From contig NZ_JAQIFT010000016.1 in assembly GCF_027857615.1 (NCBI RefSeq), forward strand, positions 186,001 through 250,000: 64,000 nucleotides of DNA. Reading direction: 5' to 3'. Every line of letters begins with the position of its first letter. Position 1 is the first letter of the stretch. The notes under the pieces are model-generated. The model did not search any database. It worked only from the letters and a program-made list of their open reading frames with translations, and had not been told where the DNA came from. Positions 43,367 to 53,079 of this stretch are shown in pieces. This stretch comes from Holtiella tumoricola (lineage in GTDB: Bacteria > Bacillota > Clostridia > Lachnospirales > Cellulosilyticaceae). The position numbers and the translations under genes were made by a program.

Positions 43367-43620
43367 TAAAAAAGCCCCATCTCTTTTCTCATATAGAAAA
43401 GAGACGAAGCTTAACTCCGCGGTACCACTCTCATTCACATACTTTAATAGTATGGCCCTTAAATCCTTGTTAACGGAAGGCACCCGGTTCCCCTACTTAA
43501 TCATTCAGTTCACAGCTCACAGGTGAGAGTCTCTAGTTACTCCATCGTCTTTCACCTACCGACGACTCTCTAAAGGTAGCAAACTACACACTATATCCTG
43601 ATCACAGCCCTATTTATTCT
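43367..43620 (-). promoter_or_regulatory. T-box riboswitch upstream of cstA
   Basis: Minus-strand leader with GATCAGGATATAGT at the 5' side, the AGAGAGTC stem I arm pairing with GACTCTC, a GGTAGGTGAAAG distal loop, the conserved T-box GAGTGGTACCGCGGAG (43415-43430), and a terminator (CGTCTCTTTTCT...AGAAAAGAGATGGGGC then TTTTTT). Uncharged tRNA would stabilise the antiterminator. The specifier codon before the CTCACC segment reads ACT (Thr) or CTC (Leu) depending on alignment; I cannot settle it. Confidence 0.93.
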
Positions 43621-43632
43621 GTATTTTTAATA

Positions 43633-43661
43633 ATAGTACCATCCCGTTTCACTACTGTCAA
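43633..43661 (-). promoter_or_regulatory. Promoter of the T-box-cstA transcript
   Basis: Minus strand TTGACA, 17 bp, TACTAT, about 10 bp from the leader's first conserved bases. Confidence 0.8.
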
Positions 43662-43994
43662 TAAAATATTTTAATTTTTATAATTTTCATTGTATATTTA
43701 TTAATATTTCTCTTTATTCATTCATACTTATAAACATTATATTTTAACTAACTTAATCACTAAATTAACATAACTTACTCAATCATTATTTATTTATTTT
43801 TATACACTTATAATTTTAATCTTAATTTCTCATATCTAATTATTTTTTCTTTATTTATCCAACTTATATAGATAACATAACTTCCTCTTTTTGCTTTTCA
43901 CTAATATGAATGTTTTTCACCTAATATGAGGCATATTATGAATATCATGCAATTAAATTGACTGAAATTTATCAACTTGAAAGGATGCTACATC
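43662..43994. other. AT-rich gap between divergent cstA and permease genes
   Basis: No reading frame with a ribosome site. CTAATATGA occurs twice (43900-43910 area and about 43920), a possible regulatory direct repeat ahead of the permease. Nothing else stands out. Confidence 0.5.
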
Positions 43995-45263
43995 ATGAAT
44001 TCGACCCAAATTTTTGCAATCCTTATCTTTCTTGTGGTCATGTTCTTTATTATGACAGAAAAAATTGACCGTACTGTAGCTGCTATGGGTGGGGCAATCA
44101 TTATGGTTCTCTTTAAGATCATTCCACATGATAAAATTATTGGATATATTGACTTTAATACAATTGGTGTATTAATAGGAATGATGCTTGTTGTTTCAGT
44201 GGTAAAAAACTCAGGATTATTTGAGTATATTGCCATTTTTACAGCAAAAAAAGCCAAGGGAGATGCTTGGAAAATCCTCTTAAGCTTTGCTCTTATTACG
44301 GCCTTTTTATCTGCAACACTTGATAATGTCACAACAGTTCTTCTTATTGGACCTATGACTTTAGTTATCACACAGATTCTAGAACTCAACCCTATTCCTT
44401 TTCTTATAACAGAAATTCTAGCTTCTAATATTGGTGGCACTGCAACACTTATTGGTGATCCTCCTAACATTATGATTGGTAGTGCTGCTGGTTTAGGTTT
44501 TAATGACTTTTTAACACATACTGCCCCTATTGCAGTTGTGATTTTAATTGTTACACTTACTATCTTATACTTTTTATACCGCAAACATCTTATTGTAGAT
44601 GATAAACATAAGACTGAGATTCTTTCTTTAGATGAGAAAAAGACCATTAAAGATAAAACTTTATTAATCAAGAGCTTAGTAGTTATGGCATTTATACTCA
44701 TTGGTTTTATCACACACCAAAGTTTTCATATGGAGTCTAGTACAGTTGCACTTACTGGTGCGGTTGTCCTTTTACTCATAGGTAAACAAGATGTGGAAGA
44801 AATTATTGGTAGTATTGAATGGGCCACAATTGCCTTTTTTGTCAGCCTTTTTGTTCTTGTAGGTGGTTTAGAACAAGTTGGTATCATCCATGCTCTTGCG
44901 AATACATTAATTGAACTTACCGCTGGTCGTACTACTATGACTATGATTGTACTTCTTTGGCTTTCTGCTATTGTTTCTTCATTCCTTGATAACATTCCTT
45001 TTGTGGCAACCCTTATTCCACTTGTCCTAACAATGGGTGCTCAAGGTATTGATATCACACCATTATGGTGGGCTATTTCTTTAGGTGCTTGTCTAGGAGG
45101 AAATGGTACACTCATTGGTGCTTCAGCTAACGTAGTACTTGCTAATATTGGTGAAAAAAATGGTTACAAAATAACTTTTGGTAAATATTTCAAAACAGGT
45201 TTTCCTTTAATGTTACTTTCTATAGGCATTGCAACTATTTATTTACTTTTAATTTTCCGCTAA
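43995..45263 (+). CDS. ArsB/NhaD-superfamily permease (YbiR/P-protein type)
   Basis: Membrane protein of 422 residues with about 11 helices and two inverted hairpin signatures: ATLDNVTTVLLIGPMTL with SNIGGTATLIGDPPNIMIG, and SFLDNIPFVATLIPLVL with GGNGTLIGASANVVLANI. These pairs mark the SLC13/ArsB/NhaD ion-transporter superfamily, close to the mammalian P-protein and bacterial arsenite or citrate carriers. Start at the ATG behind AAAGGA; the upstream six codons include the ribosome site. Substrate unknown. The following 152-residue gene is 39 bp away and likely co-transcribed. Confidence 0.88.
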   Translation: MNSTQIFAILIFLVVMFFIMTEKIDRTVAAMGGAIIMVLFKIIPHDKIIGYIDFNTIGVLIGMMLVVSVVKNSGLFEYIAIFTAKKAKGDAWKILLSFALITAFLSATLDNVTTVLLIGPMTLVITQILELNPIPFLITEILASNIGGTATLIGDPPNIMIGSAAGLGFNDFLTHTAPIAVVILIVTLTILYFLYRKHLIVDDKHKTEILSLDEKKTIKDKTLLIKSLVVMAFILIGFITHQSFHMESSTVALTGAVVLLLIGKQDVEEIIGSIEWATIAFFVSLFVLVGGLEQVGIIHALANTLIELTAGRTTMTMIVLLWLSAIVSSFLDNIPFVATLIPLVLTMGAQGIDITPLWWAISLGACLGGNGTLIGASANVVLANIGEKNGYKITFGKYFKTGFPLMLLSIGIATIYLLLIFR

Positions 45264-45302
45264 ACAGTAACTAAATCTACACACAAGGAGAGTGCTCATT
45301 CT

Positions 45303-45761
45303 ATGAATGCAAATACAGTGAAAGGCGATACCATAGAGGCTAGGCTACGTTGTCTCGGTGCAAATGACGTTCAACAAGTTCAAGGTACTTTATACTTTGT
45401 AACTTTTGATATATCAGATTGTGAAGTCTCTTATACCTATAATATCAATGCTAAAAATAAGTATTTTCTTCAACGTATTAAACCCTATCCCATTCCTGAA
45501 GGAATTTTTTCTAATGAAGGACAAGTTGTAGAATTTATTAAACGTGATCTAATAAAATTTGAAAATGCTCATCATAGCCATAACTTTTCTAAGTTTGTCG
45601 AAGTGACTCAAATGATTCAAACAACCACTAAAGAAATGGAAACCTTCTTTCTAAATTATAATGTTGATAAAGAGTGCTTAGATCAACTTCTAGAAGACCT
45701 TGAGACGATTCAAAGAACCATTCGCAACGCTAAATCACGTAGTGAACACATCATTGTATAA
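45303..45761 (+). CDS. Hypothetical protein (152 residues)
   Basis: I do not recognise this protein. It appears soluble: an N-terminal beta-rich part (1-75, TLYFVTFDISDCEVSYTYNI) and a helical C-terminal half with coiled-coil tendency (about 85-145). A single Cys-rich spot is absent; cysteines are scattered. AAGGAGAG lies 12 nt before the ATG. It follows the permease with a 39-bp gap and precedes a strong terminator, so it may be a cytosolic partner of that permease, as inference. Confidence 0.7.
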   Translation: MNANTVKGDTIEARLRCLGANDVQQVQGTLYFVTFDISDCEVSYTYNINAKNKYFLQRIKPYPIPEGIFSNEGQVVEFIKRDLIKFENAHHSHNFSKFVEVTQMIQTTTKEMETFFLNYNVDKECLDQLLEDLETIQRTIRNAKSRSEHIIV

Positions 45762-45804
45762 AAAATAGGTCCTAGCTTATTTATAAAGCTAGGACCTATT
45801 TTTT
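45760..45804. terminator. Bidirectional terminator between the 152-residue gene and the 5'-nucleotidase gene
   Basis: AAAAAATAGGTCCTAGCTT and complement: a 19-bp perfect stem with a 7-nt loop, 10 bp from the stop of the converging gene. Confidence 0.92.
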
Positions 45805-45814
45805 ATTTTCTATA

Positions 45815-47629
45815 TTATGCAGCTGGAGTTAATTTAGCTAAGATAGCTTCTACCTCTGTTGCATTAATATAAGTTACATTCTCTTTAACAACTAAAGCTG
45901 CACTAAGTTCACCTGATTCATTTGAATCAGCATCTTTTGCTGTATAAGCTTTGCTATTTGATTTGAATGTTAATACTGTATCTGCTTTTTCAGCTGTTAC
46001 CACTTTTTCTACATCATCAAATGTTACTTTAAAACCTTTATCTTGTAAGTAAGCTCTAAGTGCTACTACTTTACTTTCTACTGTTGGTTGTGTAATTTCT
46101 GTAGATGGAATAACTTCTTCTGCTGGAGCTTCTGTTACAACTGTCATACGAGGAACAAATGTACCTTCTACTGTACCTAATTTTTCTACATAAGCTAAAA
46201 GAGTATCCATTAATGTATTATACTCAGCTTTGATTGGATAGCTTTCAAACATTGTGTAACCATCTCCACCAGCTGCCATAAAGTCATTTGTTGCTACTGA
46301 ATACATTTTGTTAAGGTCAAGTGCTTCACCAGATACTTTGACATCACTTACTCTACTCCCTGCTTCTTTATAAGCATTTAATGTAAATGTAATTCCTGCT
46401 GTATGTGGAAAAGCTCCTTTTGTCTCTGGGAAACTATCTACTCCATATTCAAGAGCTGCAAGAAGATCGCTACCTTTGATTTCTTTTACCATGATTGTGT
46501 TACCGAATGGGAATACTGTAACCATATTATTCATTGTAATGTCTCCTGCTTCAATAGAAGCACGAATACCACCACCATTTGTAATAGCCACATCTGCACC
46601 TGTAAGTTCAATCATAGCATCTGTCGCTAATTGACCAAGATTAGATTCACCTGTTCTTACAACTTCACGGTCACCAACTAATTTAACTTCTGTTGTTCCT
46701 ACTACTTTTTCTAACATAGGTTTTTGAGCCTCTTCAACTTTTGCAATTGCATCAATAATTTCTTGTTTTGGTGCTACTTCGTTGAATGCTTCATATCCTA
46801 ATAAAGTTGCTGTTTTAGAAACTACTTTACCATCTTCAATAACAAGTTCTACTTGTCCAATATCTTTAAGTGCTGTACCTGTACTTACGATTAATGTTTC
46901 ACCTTCCATACGACCTTCTGGAAGTGTTGTATGACTATGTCCATCAACAATTACATCAATCCCTTCTACACCTTTAGCTACTAAGTCTGATGTATAATCC
47001 CCTTCTTCAAGACCTAAGTGACTTAACATAACAACAACATCTACTTTTTCTGTTTCTTTTAATGTTTTAACTGTTGCATCTGCTGTTTCAATAATATCTG
47101 CAAATGTATAACCTACTACATTATCAGGGTGTGTTTTAAATGCTGTTTCTGGTGTAGCCATACCAAATACCCCTACTTTAACATCATCAAATTCTTTAAC
47201 AATGTATGGTTGTACAGCTTGCTCTTCACCTTTAAGTACATTGGCTGCAATAACTGGGTAATTTAATTTATTCATGATACTCATTAAGTTATCTGCCCCA
47301 AAGTCAAACTCATGATTTCCAATTGTCATTGCATCATAACCTACTTGGTTAACAATCTCAACAATACTATGTCCTTTTTCAATATTTGCAAAAGGTAAGC
47401 CTTGGAACATATCCCCTGCATCAAGCATTAAAACATTGCCATTTGTTTTTTCTGTTTCTACAAATGTTGCAAGTTTTGCAAAACCAATAATTGATTTACC
47501 ATCATCTTTTACATTTGAGTGTGTATCATTAGTGTGTAGAATTTTCACTGTTGTTTGTGTTGCAAATACTGGTATAGTAGAACATAATGCTGTACCTATT
47601 ATCGCTAATTTTAACCCTATCCTCTTCAT
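45815..47629 (-). CDS. Secreted 5'-nucleotidase/UshA-like metallophosphoesterase
   Basis: Exported enzyme of 604 residues that would hydrolyse extracellular nucleotides. Signal peptide 1-24 (cleavage near VFA-TQ). The metallophosphatase domain (about 28-290) has all metal motifs: LHTNDTHSN, DAGDMFQG, GNHEFDFG and VDGHSHTTLPEG. The 5'-nucleotidase C-terminal domain (about 305-485) has TNGGGIRASIEAGD, VFPFGNT and NDFMAAGGDGYTMF. After a short Pro/Thr linker, the last 100 residues resemble a stalk-like copper-amine-oxidase N-type repeat. No sortase signal is seen. ATG behind GAGGAGG. Confidence 0.92.
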   Translation of the reverse strand: MKRIGLKLAIIGTALCSTIPVFATQTTVKILHTNDTHSNVKDDGKSIIGFAKLATFVETEKTNGNVLMLDAGDMFQGLPFANIEKGHSIVEIVNQVGYDAMTIGNHEFDFGADNLMSIMNKLNYPVIAANVLKGEEQAVQPYIVKEFDDVKVGVFGMATPETAFKTHPDNVVGYTFADIIETADATVKTLKETEKVDVVVMLSHLGLEEGDYTSDLVAKGVEGIDVIVDGHSHTTLPEGRMEGETLIVSTGTALKDIGQVELVIEDGKVVSKTATLLGYEAFNEVAPKQEIIDAIAKVEEAQKPMLEKVVGTTEVKLVGDREVVRTGESNLGQLATDAMIELTGADVAITNGGGIRASIEAGDITMNNMVTVFPFGNTIMVKEIKGSDLLAALEYGVDSFPETKGAFPHTAGITFTLNAYKEAGSRVSDVKVSGEALDLNKMYSVATNDFMAAGGDGYTMFESYPIKAEYNTLMDTLLAYVEKLGTVEGTFVPRMTVVTEAPAEEVIPSTEITQPTVESKVVALRAYLQDKGFKVTFDDVEKVVTAEKADTVLTFKSNSKAYTAKDADSNESGELSAALVVKENVTYINATEVEAILAKLTPAA

Positions 47630-47750
47630 CTTACTTCCTCCTCGTGATTTAAATAATATTTATTAAATTTATGTTAAATCTCTATAAACTATTTATATCA
47701 CGAACCTTTACTTAAATCAAGCAATAAATGTTCGACTTATGTTAATCACT

Positions 47751-49841
47751 CTAAAATGTATCAAATAATCGTAACAATTCTTCAGGGTTTAATTTTTTCA
47801 CTAACCCTTCACCATTTAAATCTTGTTCCATTACGGATTCAATAAGTTCTTTTTTACTTTCTTGTAGCTCAACAACGCGTTCTTCTACAGTTCCTCTTGC
47901 AATAAGACTCACCACATTCACAACTTGTTTTTGTCCAATACGATGTGCTCTATCTGTAGCTTGGTCTTGTACAGCTGGATTCCACCATGGATCAAAGTGA
48001 ATGACCATACTAGCACTGGTTAAATTAAGCCCTGTCCCACCTGCTTTTAATGAGATTAAGAATACTTGCTTTTCATCCGTCTCATTAAACGCTTCTACCA
48101 GTTCTATTCTTTTCTTAGCTTCTGTTTTCCCATCTAAATAACTATAACTAATCTCTTCTTGTTCAAATCGTTTTCCAATATGCCCAAGCACTTTTGTAAA
48201 TTGTGAGAAGACTAAAATTTTCTTATCCTTATTCTCATTAATCAAATTGATAAGTACTTCTAACTTAGAATTTTTCCCTTGATAATTTTTTACTAACCAT
48301 TCTGGCATCAATGCAAGTTGCCTTAATTTGGTTAAATACGTAAAGGCTATAAGTCCCTGGTCTGCTCTACCAAACACTTGCTCCTTCGCCATCTTATTAA
48401 AGGCGTTGTAAGCTTTCTGATGCATTCCATCTAGTGGCACATAAAACTTCTGCTCTATTTTATCTGGTAACTCATTTGCTACTTCCTTTTTAGTTCTTCT
48501 TAAAAGAAATGGCTTAATCATTTCTTTCAGTGCACCTATTTGATTATGCCCTCCCATAAATACTTTTTGGAATTTAGCCTTTGAATAAAGATACTCTGGC
48601 ATAACAAAATCAAATATAGACCAAAGTTCTAGCAAGTTATTTTCAATCGGTGTACCTGTTAAAGCAAATTTATGAGTTGCTTTAACAGTTTTAATTGTGC
48701 GTGTCAAAACAGCATCCGGATTTTTAATCGTCTGAGCCTCGTCAATAACGCAAAAGTCAAAGTTCTTTCCACTATAAAATGCCACATCATTTTTATAAGT
48801 TGTGTACGTAGTTAGTAATACATCATAATCTTTATAATTGTTAATAAGTTGTCCACGTTCTTTGTGTCCATGTACAATAGCAATCTTTAGCTCTGGGGCG
48901 AACTTCTCAAATTCTTTCCTCCAGTTATAGATAAGCGCTGTTGGCGTAATAATAAGGCTTTTTTTATCTTTTTGACTCAATATAAAAGTAATAACTTGTA
49001 GTGTTTTTCCAAGTCCCATTTCGTCAGCCAATATCCCTCCAAATCCATACCATGCTAATGTGCTAAAAAACTCATATCCTTTGACTTGATAGTCTCGTAG
49101 AATAGGGCACAAAGTATCCGGTACCTCTACCTTCTTCTGTTTTTTCTTCACTTTTGCTAGTACTTGGCTAACATACTCTCTTCCTTCCATAAAGCTCATA
49201 TGCTCTTCTAAATACTCTTCTAAATAAAGCATCTTAGTTTGAGGAAGAATTAATGTACCAAAATCATTGTAGAGCCCTAATAATTCAATAAATTCAAAGG
49301 TCTCTTTTAATCTTTCATCACCTAAATCTAAACAGCTTCCGTCTTCTAGACGATAAAGTTTTTTTCCTTCTTTAAATGCTGTATAAATTTTTCTTTGTTC
49401 ACTCTCTTCTATCCCTTCTATACTAAAATTCATCTTAAGTGTACCATTTCTAGCAGGGGATAAATTTACATGTACTACAGGGCTATAGACTACCCCTTCT
49501 TTATCTTCTACTACATCCTGTTTTGTTCTTAAGCTTTCAATTCCTTTTAAAACTGTTGCTACTACATGAGGACATATTTTAATATTTCCTGCTAAATGAA
49601 TTGCACTTTGACAATCACAACTCGCTTCCACAGTCCCTCTTCTTGAATCAATATTCGCCATGCATGTATAATTTTGACGGTGATATTCATCCTTTACATT
49701 TGCATAAAAGGTAGCACCATATTCAGTCGTATTTACATATTCACCATAGACACATTGATTTTTATAAAGTGCCTGTCCACTCTTATATTTCATACTATCT
49801 GTATGAAGCTGCAATAATGCTGGAATTCTATTTAAATCCAT
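47751..49841 (-). CDS. SWIM zinc finger and SNF2-family helicase
   Basis: DNA-dependent ATPase of 696 residues. The N-terminal SWIM finger is at about 74-92 (CDCQ...CPHV), followed by a linker; the SNF2 core (about 245-690) has Walker A DEMGLGKT, DEAQ box VIDEAQTIKNP, motif III LTGTPIENN, and the C-terminal helicase block with VFSQF, GGTGLNLTSA and QATDRAHRIGQ. Likely remodels protein-DNA complexes or aids transcription, as RapA-like proteins do. It is the only gene of its unit, with no defence-system partners beside it. ATG with AGAGGTG upstream. Confidence 0.93.
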   Translation of the reverse strand: MDLNRIPALLQLHTDSMKYKSGQALYKNQCVYGEYVNTTEYGATFYANVKDEYHRQNYTCMANIDSRRGTVEASCDCQSAIHLAGNIKICPHVVATVLKGIESLRTKQDVVEDKEGVVYSPVVHVNLSPARNGTLKMNFSIEGIEESEQRKIYTAFKEGKKLYRLEDGSCLDLGDERLKETFEFIELLGLYNDFGTLILPQTKMLYLEEYLEEHMSFMEGREYVSQVLAKVKKKQKKVEVPDTLCPILRDYQVKGYEFFSTLAWYGFGGILADEMGLGKTLQVITFILSQKDKKSLIITPTALIYNWRKEFEKFAPELKIAIVHGHKERGQLINNYKDYDVLLTTYTTYKNDVAFYSGKNFDFCVIDEAQTIKNPDAVLTRTIKTVKATHKFALTGTPIENNLLELWSIFDFVMPEYLYSKAKFQKVFMGGHNQIGALKEMIKPFLLRRTKKEVANELPDKIEQKFYVPLDGMHQKAYNAFNKMAKEQVFGRADQGLIAFTYLTKLRQLALMPEWLVKNYQGKNSKLEVLINLINENKDKKILVFSQFTKVLGHIGKRFEQEEISYSYLDGKTEAKKRIELVEAFNETDEKQVFLISLKAGGTGLNLTSASMVIHFDPWWNPAVQDQATDRAHRIGQKQVVNVVSLIARGTVEERVVELQESKKELIESVMEQDLNGEGLVKKLNPEELLRLFDTF

Positions 49842-49868
49842 TTTTTCACCTCTTTCTAGACAAACATA

Positions 49869-49905
49869 AAATCCTCAAATAACTACTAGGTATATCTGAG
49901 GATTT
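49869..49905 (-). terminator. Possible terminator of the lipoprotein-GGDEF operon
   Basis: AAATCCTCA and TGAGGATTT form a 9-bp stem with a 19-nt loop about 80 nt past the stop; the T-run is weak. Confidence 0.45.
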
Positions 49906-49983
49906 ACGCATTTTATTTTATTTTCTGATGGCATTGTATCACATTCGCATTAAAGTTTCTACCCATAAGACCTATTACTACGC

Positions 49984-51285
49984 TTATTCCGTGATCATAT
50001 CTAATTCTTTTCTTAAAAGCTCAATTTCTTTTCCTAATCGTTCTTCTATGGCATTCTGCATCATTTTAGTTGTTTCATCTACTGTATATTCTTCATCTAG
50101 TGAGAGATTTAAAATGTTCTCCCATATTTCAAATCCTTTTTTATCTAACGGTGTTATCCTATACTCTTGTGTTTTGCTAAGTACTTCATAATAAAGCTGT
50201 TGGTCTTTTTGTCCTCCTAAAAAGGTATTTTCATGATTCAAGCTTTCTTGAGTTTCTCTAGAAGGCAAATAGCCCGGTATATTTCCTAAAGCCGCTGAAT
50301 CTTGCTCAAAATTATAAAATCTTATAAAATTCCAAGCACCTTCTTTGTTTTTCCCTTCTTTAGGAATAGACATCAATGTACTGTTATTCCATCCATATAT
50401 ATTAAATGGCAAACGGGTTACTCTCCACAAGCCTTCTTGTTCGGGTACTAATGTCTGTAATTCATTTGCTCCCCATGTACCTAGGTAGAGCATAATTAAA
50501 TCCCCATCTCTAAGTGCCTGTCTTCCTCTTTCCATCCAAATATCAGCATAAAGTGCTAACCTCTCTTTGTGAACTTCTTGAGATATGCCTAGAGCTTGTT
50601 CAAATTCAGACGTTATACGTACAAAATTTAAGTTTTCATCAAAACATGGTCCTGCCAATCCAGCTATCCACACTGCATTTCCTGCCCATTGAGAAAGATA
50701 TTTGTTGTCTTTGGCAAATACACGACACATCTCTAACCATTTCTCTGGGTCCGCCATATATATCCCCAACGCCTCAGGCTCTGAGGGGAATCCATAAGCC
50801 TCCATCACATCTGCACGATAATACGTTACAACAGGTGCTGTAGCAAAAGATAACCCTATTAGTTCCTCACCACCAAATGCTTTACCTAACTGCCATAATT
50901 CAGGATCAAAGTCTTTTTTATAAGCTGATGCATTATAAGGTTCTATACTTAAATTTTCAAAAGAAGATAGAGTATTAAAATTAGCCCAATCTGTACTATC
51001 AATAATCATAAGATCTGGCACCTCTCCTGTCACAAGCGCATCTATATAATTACTTACATATTCCTCATAAGGTAACACTTTTACCTCTACTTCCATATTA
51101 GGATATTGTCTATTGAAATCTTCTATTACTTCTTCCCATCCACCATAATGTGACCATATGGTTAACTTTTCCCCTTGTTGTTCAACTTCTACCCTACCAA
51201 TGTTTGAAATATCTATCGGCTCTTTCTCTGTACATCCCACTAACATACATACTAATACCACAACTACCCCTACTGCTCTCTTCAT
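49984..51285 (-). CDS. Solute-binding lipoprotein of sugar ABC type, without a transporter
   Basis: Lipoprotein of 433 residues with lipobox LVGC (Cys18) and a family 1 extracellular binding fold: KLTIWSHYGGWEEVIEDFNRQYPNMEVEVKVLPYEEY, VPDLMIIDSTDWANF and GWNNSTLMSIPKEGKNKEGAWNFI are typical of sugar-binding proteins. No permease or ATPase gene is adjacent. Instead it starts 18 bp after the stop of a membrane diguanylate cyclase on the same strand, which suggests the lipoprotein reports ligand to that enzyme. ATG with AAGGAG 5 nt upstream. The sensor role is inference. Confidence 0.88.
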   Translation of the reverse strand: MKRAVGVVVVLVCMLVGCTEKEPIDISNIGRVEVEQQGEKLTIWSHYGGWEEVIEDFNRQYPNMEVEVKVLPYEEYVSNYIDALVTGEVPDLMIIDSTDWANFNTLSSFENLSIEPYNASAYKKDFDPELWQLGKAFGGEELIGLSFATAPVVTYYRADVMEAYGFPSEPEALGIYMADPEKWLEMCRVFAKDNKYLSQWAGNAVWIAGLAGPCFDENLNFVRITSEFEQALGISQEVHKERLALYADIWMERGRQALRDGDLIMLYLGTWGANELQTLVPEQEGLWRVTRLPFNIYGWNNSTLMSIPKEGKNKEGAWNFIRFYNFEQDSAALGNIPGYLPSRETQESLNHENTFLGGQKDQQLYYEVLSKTQEYRITPLDKKGFEIWENILNLSLDEEYTVDETTKMMQNAIEERLGKEIELLRKELDMITE

Positions 51286-51303
51286 ACCTTCTCCTTCAAC
51301 GGC

Positions 51304-53079
51304 TTATTTATTCTTTTTTACATTATATAAATACACACTTTTATCTCTTCTATTTTTGGAATGATACATGGCTTCATCGGCTCTTTTAACAATTTGATCT
51401 ATACTATTACCATGATCAGGATAAATACCTATTCCTATACTCGCAGTTATCTCTCGCATTTCTTGATTCAATTTAAAACTTTCTTCAAAAATTTGATTAG
51501 CGCTTTTTCCCAATGCTACAATAGACTCTTTTTGTATTGTTTGATGAATGAGTACAAATTCATCACCACCCAACCTAAAAGCCTTAGTTTCATACGACTC
51601 TAATCTTCTAAGACGTGCTGCAACTTGCATTAATAACTGATCGCCTACATCATGCCCCAATTCGTCATTTACTTGTTTAAATTTATTAAGATCAATGAAT
51701 ATAACACCAACTTTACCTGCTGCCTTACTATTAACAAGGTTATTCAAATACTCTTTAAAATAAAGACGATTTGCAAGTCCTGTTAAAACATCGTAATAAG
51801 CTAATTCTTTTAGCTCCTCTTTCGATTCTTGAAGCATTTCAAACATCTTATCTAATTCAGTGTACATACTTTTAAAGTTCTCTACTAACAAATTGATTTC
51901 GCTTATTCTACTCATTGGCCAAATGATTTGTTCTTGTGTTGTCAAACGACTCGGCAAATGATCAGTTAATGTTACTAATTCATTAATAGAGTTTAATAAA
52001 ACACGATTAAGTGCCCAAAATGCTATAAGAACGAATAAAATAAAGACACTCATAATTTGAAAATGTGTTAAATATTCTTCCATAACCATTATCCTATAGC
52101 GATCTATAGGAGTAATAATATGTATATTAAGCTGGCTTTTTATAATAGGTAACTCAAATATATAATAACCTTTTAATTCTTTACTAAATATTTTAACAGG
52201 CCTAATCTTAGAAATTTCAACATATGAAAAATCTTCTTTAATAGGCATAATTTCAATATCTGATGCAATTCCTTCTTCTATACTAGGTATAGAATTCATA
52301 ATCACTTTATTAGTATCTGTAGAAATCATTAGATAAATAGGTTCTTCTCCTATATATTGATCTACAATTTGTTGGATATGGGCTACTTGAACCTTACCTT
52401 GTAACTTAAACTTTTGTAACTCTAGCTTCGACCAACTCATAATCTTTTTATTAACTTCTTTTGCTACTGTTTGAGCTTGCTTATAATTGTTCTCTTGATA
52501 TACCTTTTGCATCTGGGCACCATTGGTAATAATTGTAATAAAAAATGGTGCCAAAATAGTTCCCATGATAATGTGAAAGGCAATTTGACTAAAAGATACT
52601 GTAGGCATACTTGCTTCTTGTCGCTGCCTAAAAACTTTCCAATAATAGCATATGATCTGTGCTATAAATGCATTGAATAAACTATTGATCAAAAGATTGA
52701 TTAAACTAAAAATCATCTCATTATTCTTCATTCCGACCAGTAAATAACATGCCATATTTCCCCAAAGCCCAAATAAGCACCAATAAGTAAGTACATTAAT
52801 AAATAAATTCTTTCTTCTTTTTTTTCTATAATAGTAGCAAACTACTAGCACTTCCAATAAACCTATGACCTGAATAGGATTAAAACCTCTTACTACAAAA
52901 CTCAATATATAAACAAGAATTGTCGCACCTATAACATGCTTATAGGCATATATACCCCCAATTATAAAAAGAAATAAATTCCCAAATGTAAAACCTATAT
53001 CAAATATATAGTGCATTGGATTAATATTTGCAACAAAAGCTGCCATAAAAAGTATGGCAAATATTATGTATCTCCCCAT
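51304..53079 (-). CDS. Membrane diguanylate cyclase (GGDEF)
   Basis: Makes cyclic di-GMP from two GTP. Protein of 591 residues: five or six N-terminal helices (about 1-190), an extracellular sensor segment (about 200-335), a further helix (about 345-365), a HAMP-like and coiled-coil linker, and a GGDEF domain (about 430-590) with the intact active motif RLGGDEF and FIDLNKFKQVND. The inhibitory I-site RxxD, normally five residues before GGDEF, is absent (ESYE at that place), so feedback inhibition is probably weak. Start taken at the ATG right behind GGGAGGGG; another ATG four codons upstream overlaps it. Precedes the solute-binding lipoprotein. Confidence 0.92.
   Translation of the reverse strand: MGRYIIFAILFMAAFVANINPMHYIFDIGFTFGNLFLFIIGGIYAYKHVIGATILVYILSFVVRGFNPIQVIGLLEVLVVCYYYRKKRRKNLFINVLTYWCLFGLWGNMACYLLVGMKNNEMIFSLINLLINSLFNAFIAQIICYYWKVFRQRQEASMPTVSFSQIAFHIIMGTILAPFFITIITNGAQMQKVYQENNYKQAQTVAKEVNKKIMSWSKLELQKFKLQGKVQVAHIQQIVDQYIGEEPIYLMISTDTNKVIMNSIPSIEEGIASDIEIMPIKEDFSYVEISKIRPVKIFSKELKGYYIFELPIIKSQLNIHIITPIDRYRIMVMEEYLTHFQIMSVFILFVLIAFWALNRVLLNSINELVTLTDHLPSRLTTQEQIIWPMSRISEINLLVENFKSMYTELDKMFEMLQESKEELKELAYYDVLTGLANRLYFKEYLNNLVNSKAAGKVGVIFIDLNKFKQVNDELGHDVGDQLLMQVAARLRRLESYETKAFRLGGDEFVLIHQTIQKESIVALGKSANQIFEESFKLNQEMREITASIGIGIYPDHGNSIDQIVKRADEAMYHSKNRRDKSVYLYNVKKNK

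Noticed and set aside
43988..44713. Long minus-strand open frame of 241 codons
   Set aside because: It is antisense to the ArsB-type permease, has no ribosome site and a composition expected of a shadow frame.
47751..49841. SNF2 helicase as part of an antiphage defence system
   Set aside because: No methylase, nuclease, PLD-type or other defence gene lies beside it; SWIM-SNF2 proteins are common housekeeping-like genes in Firmicutes.
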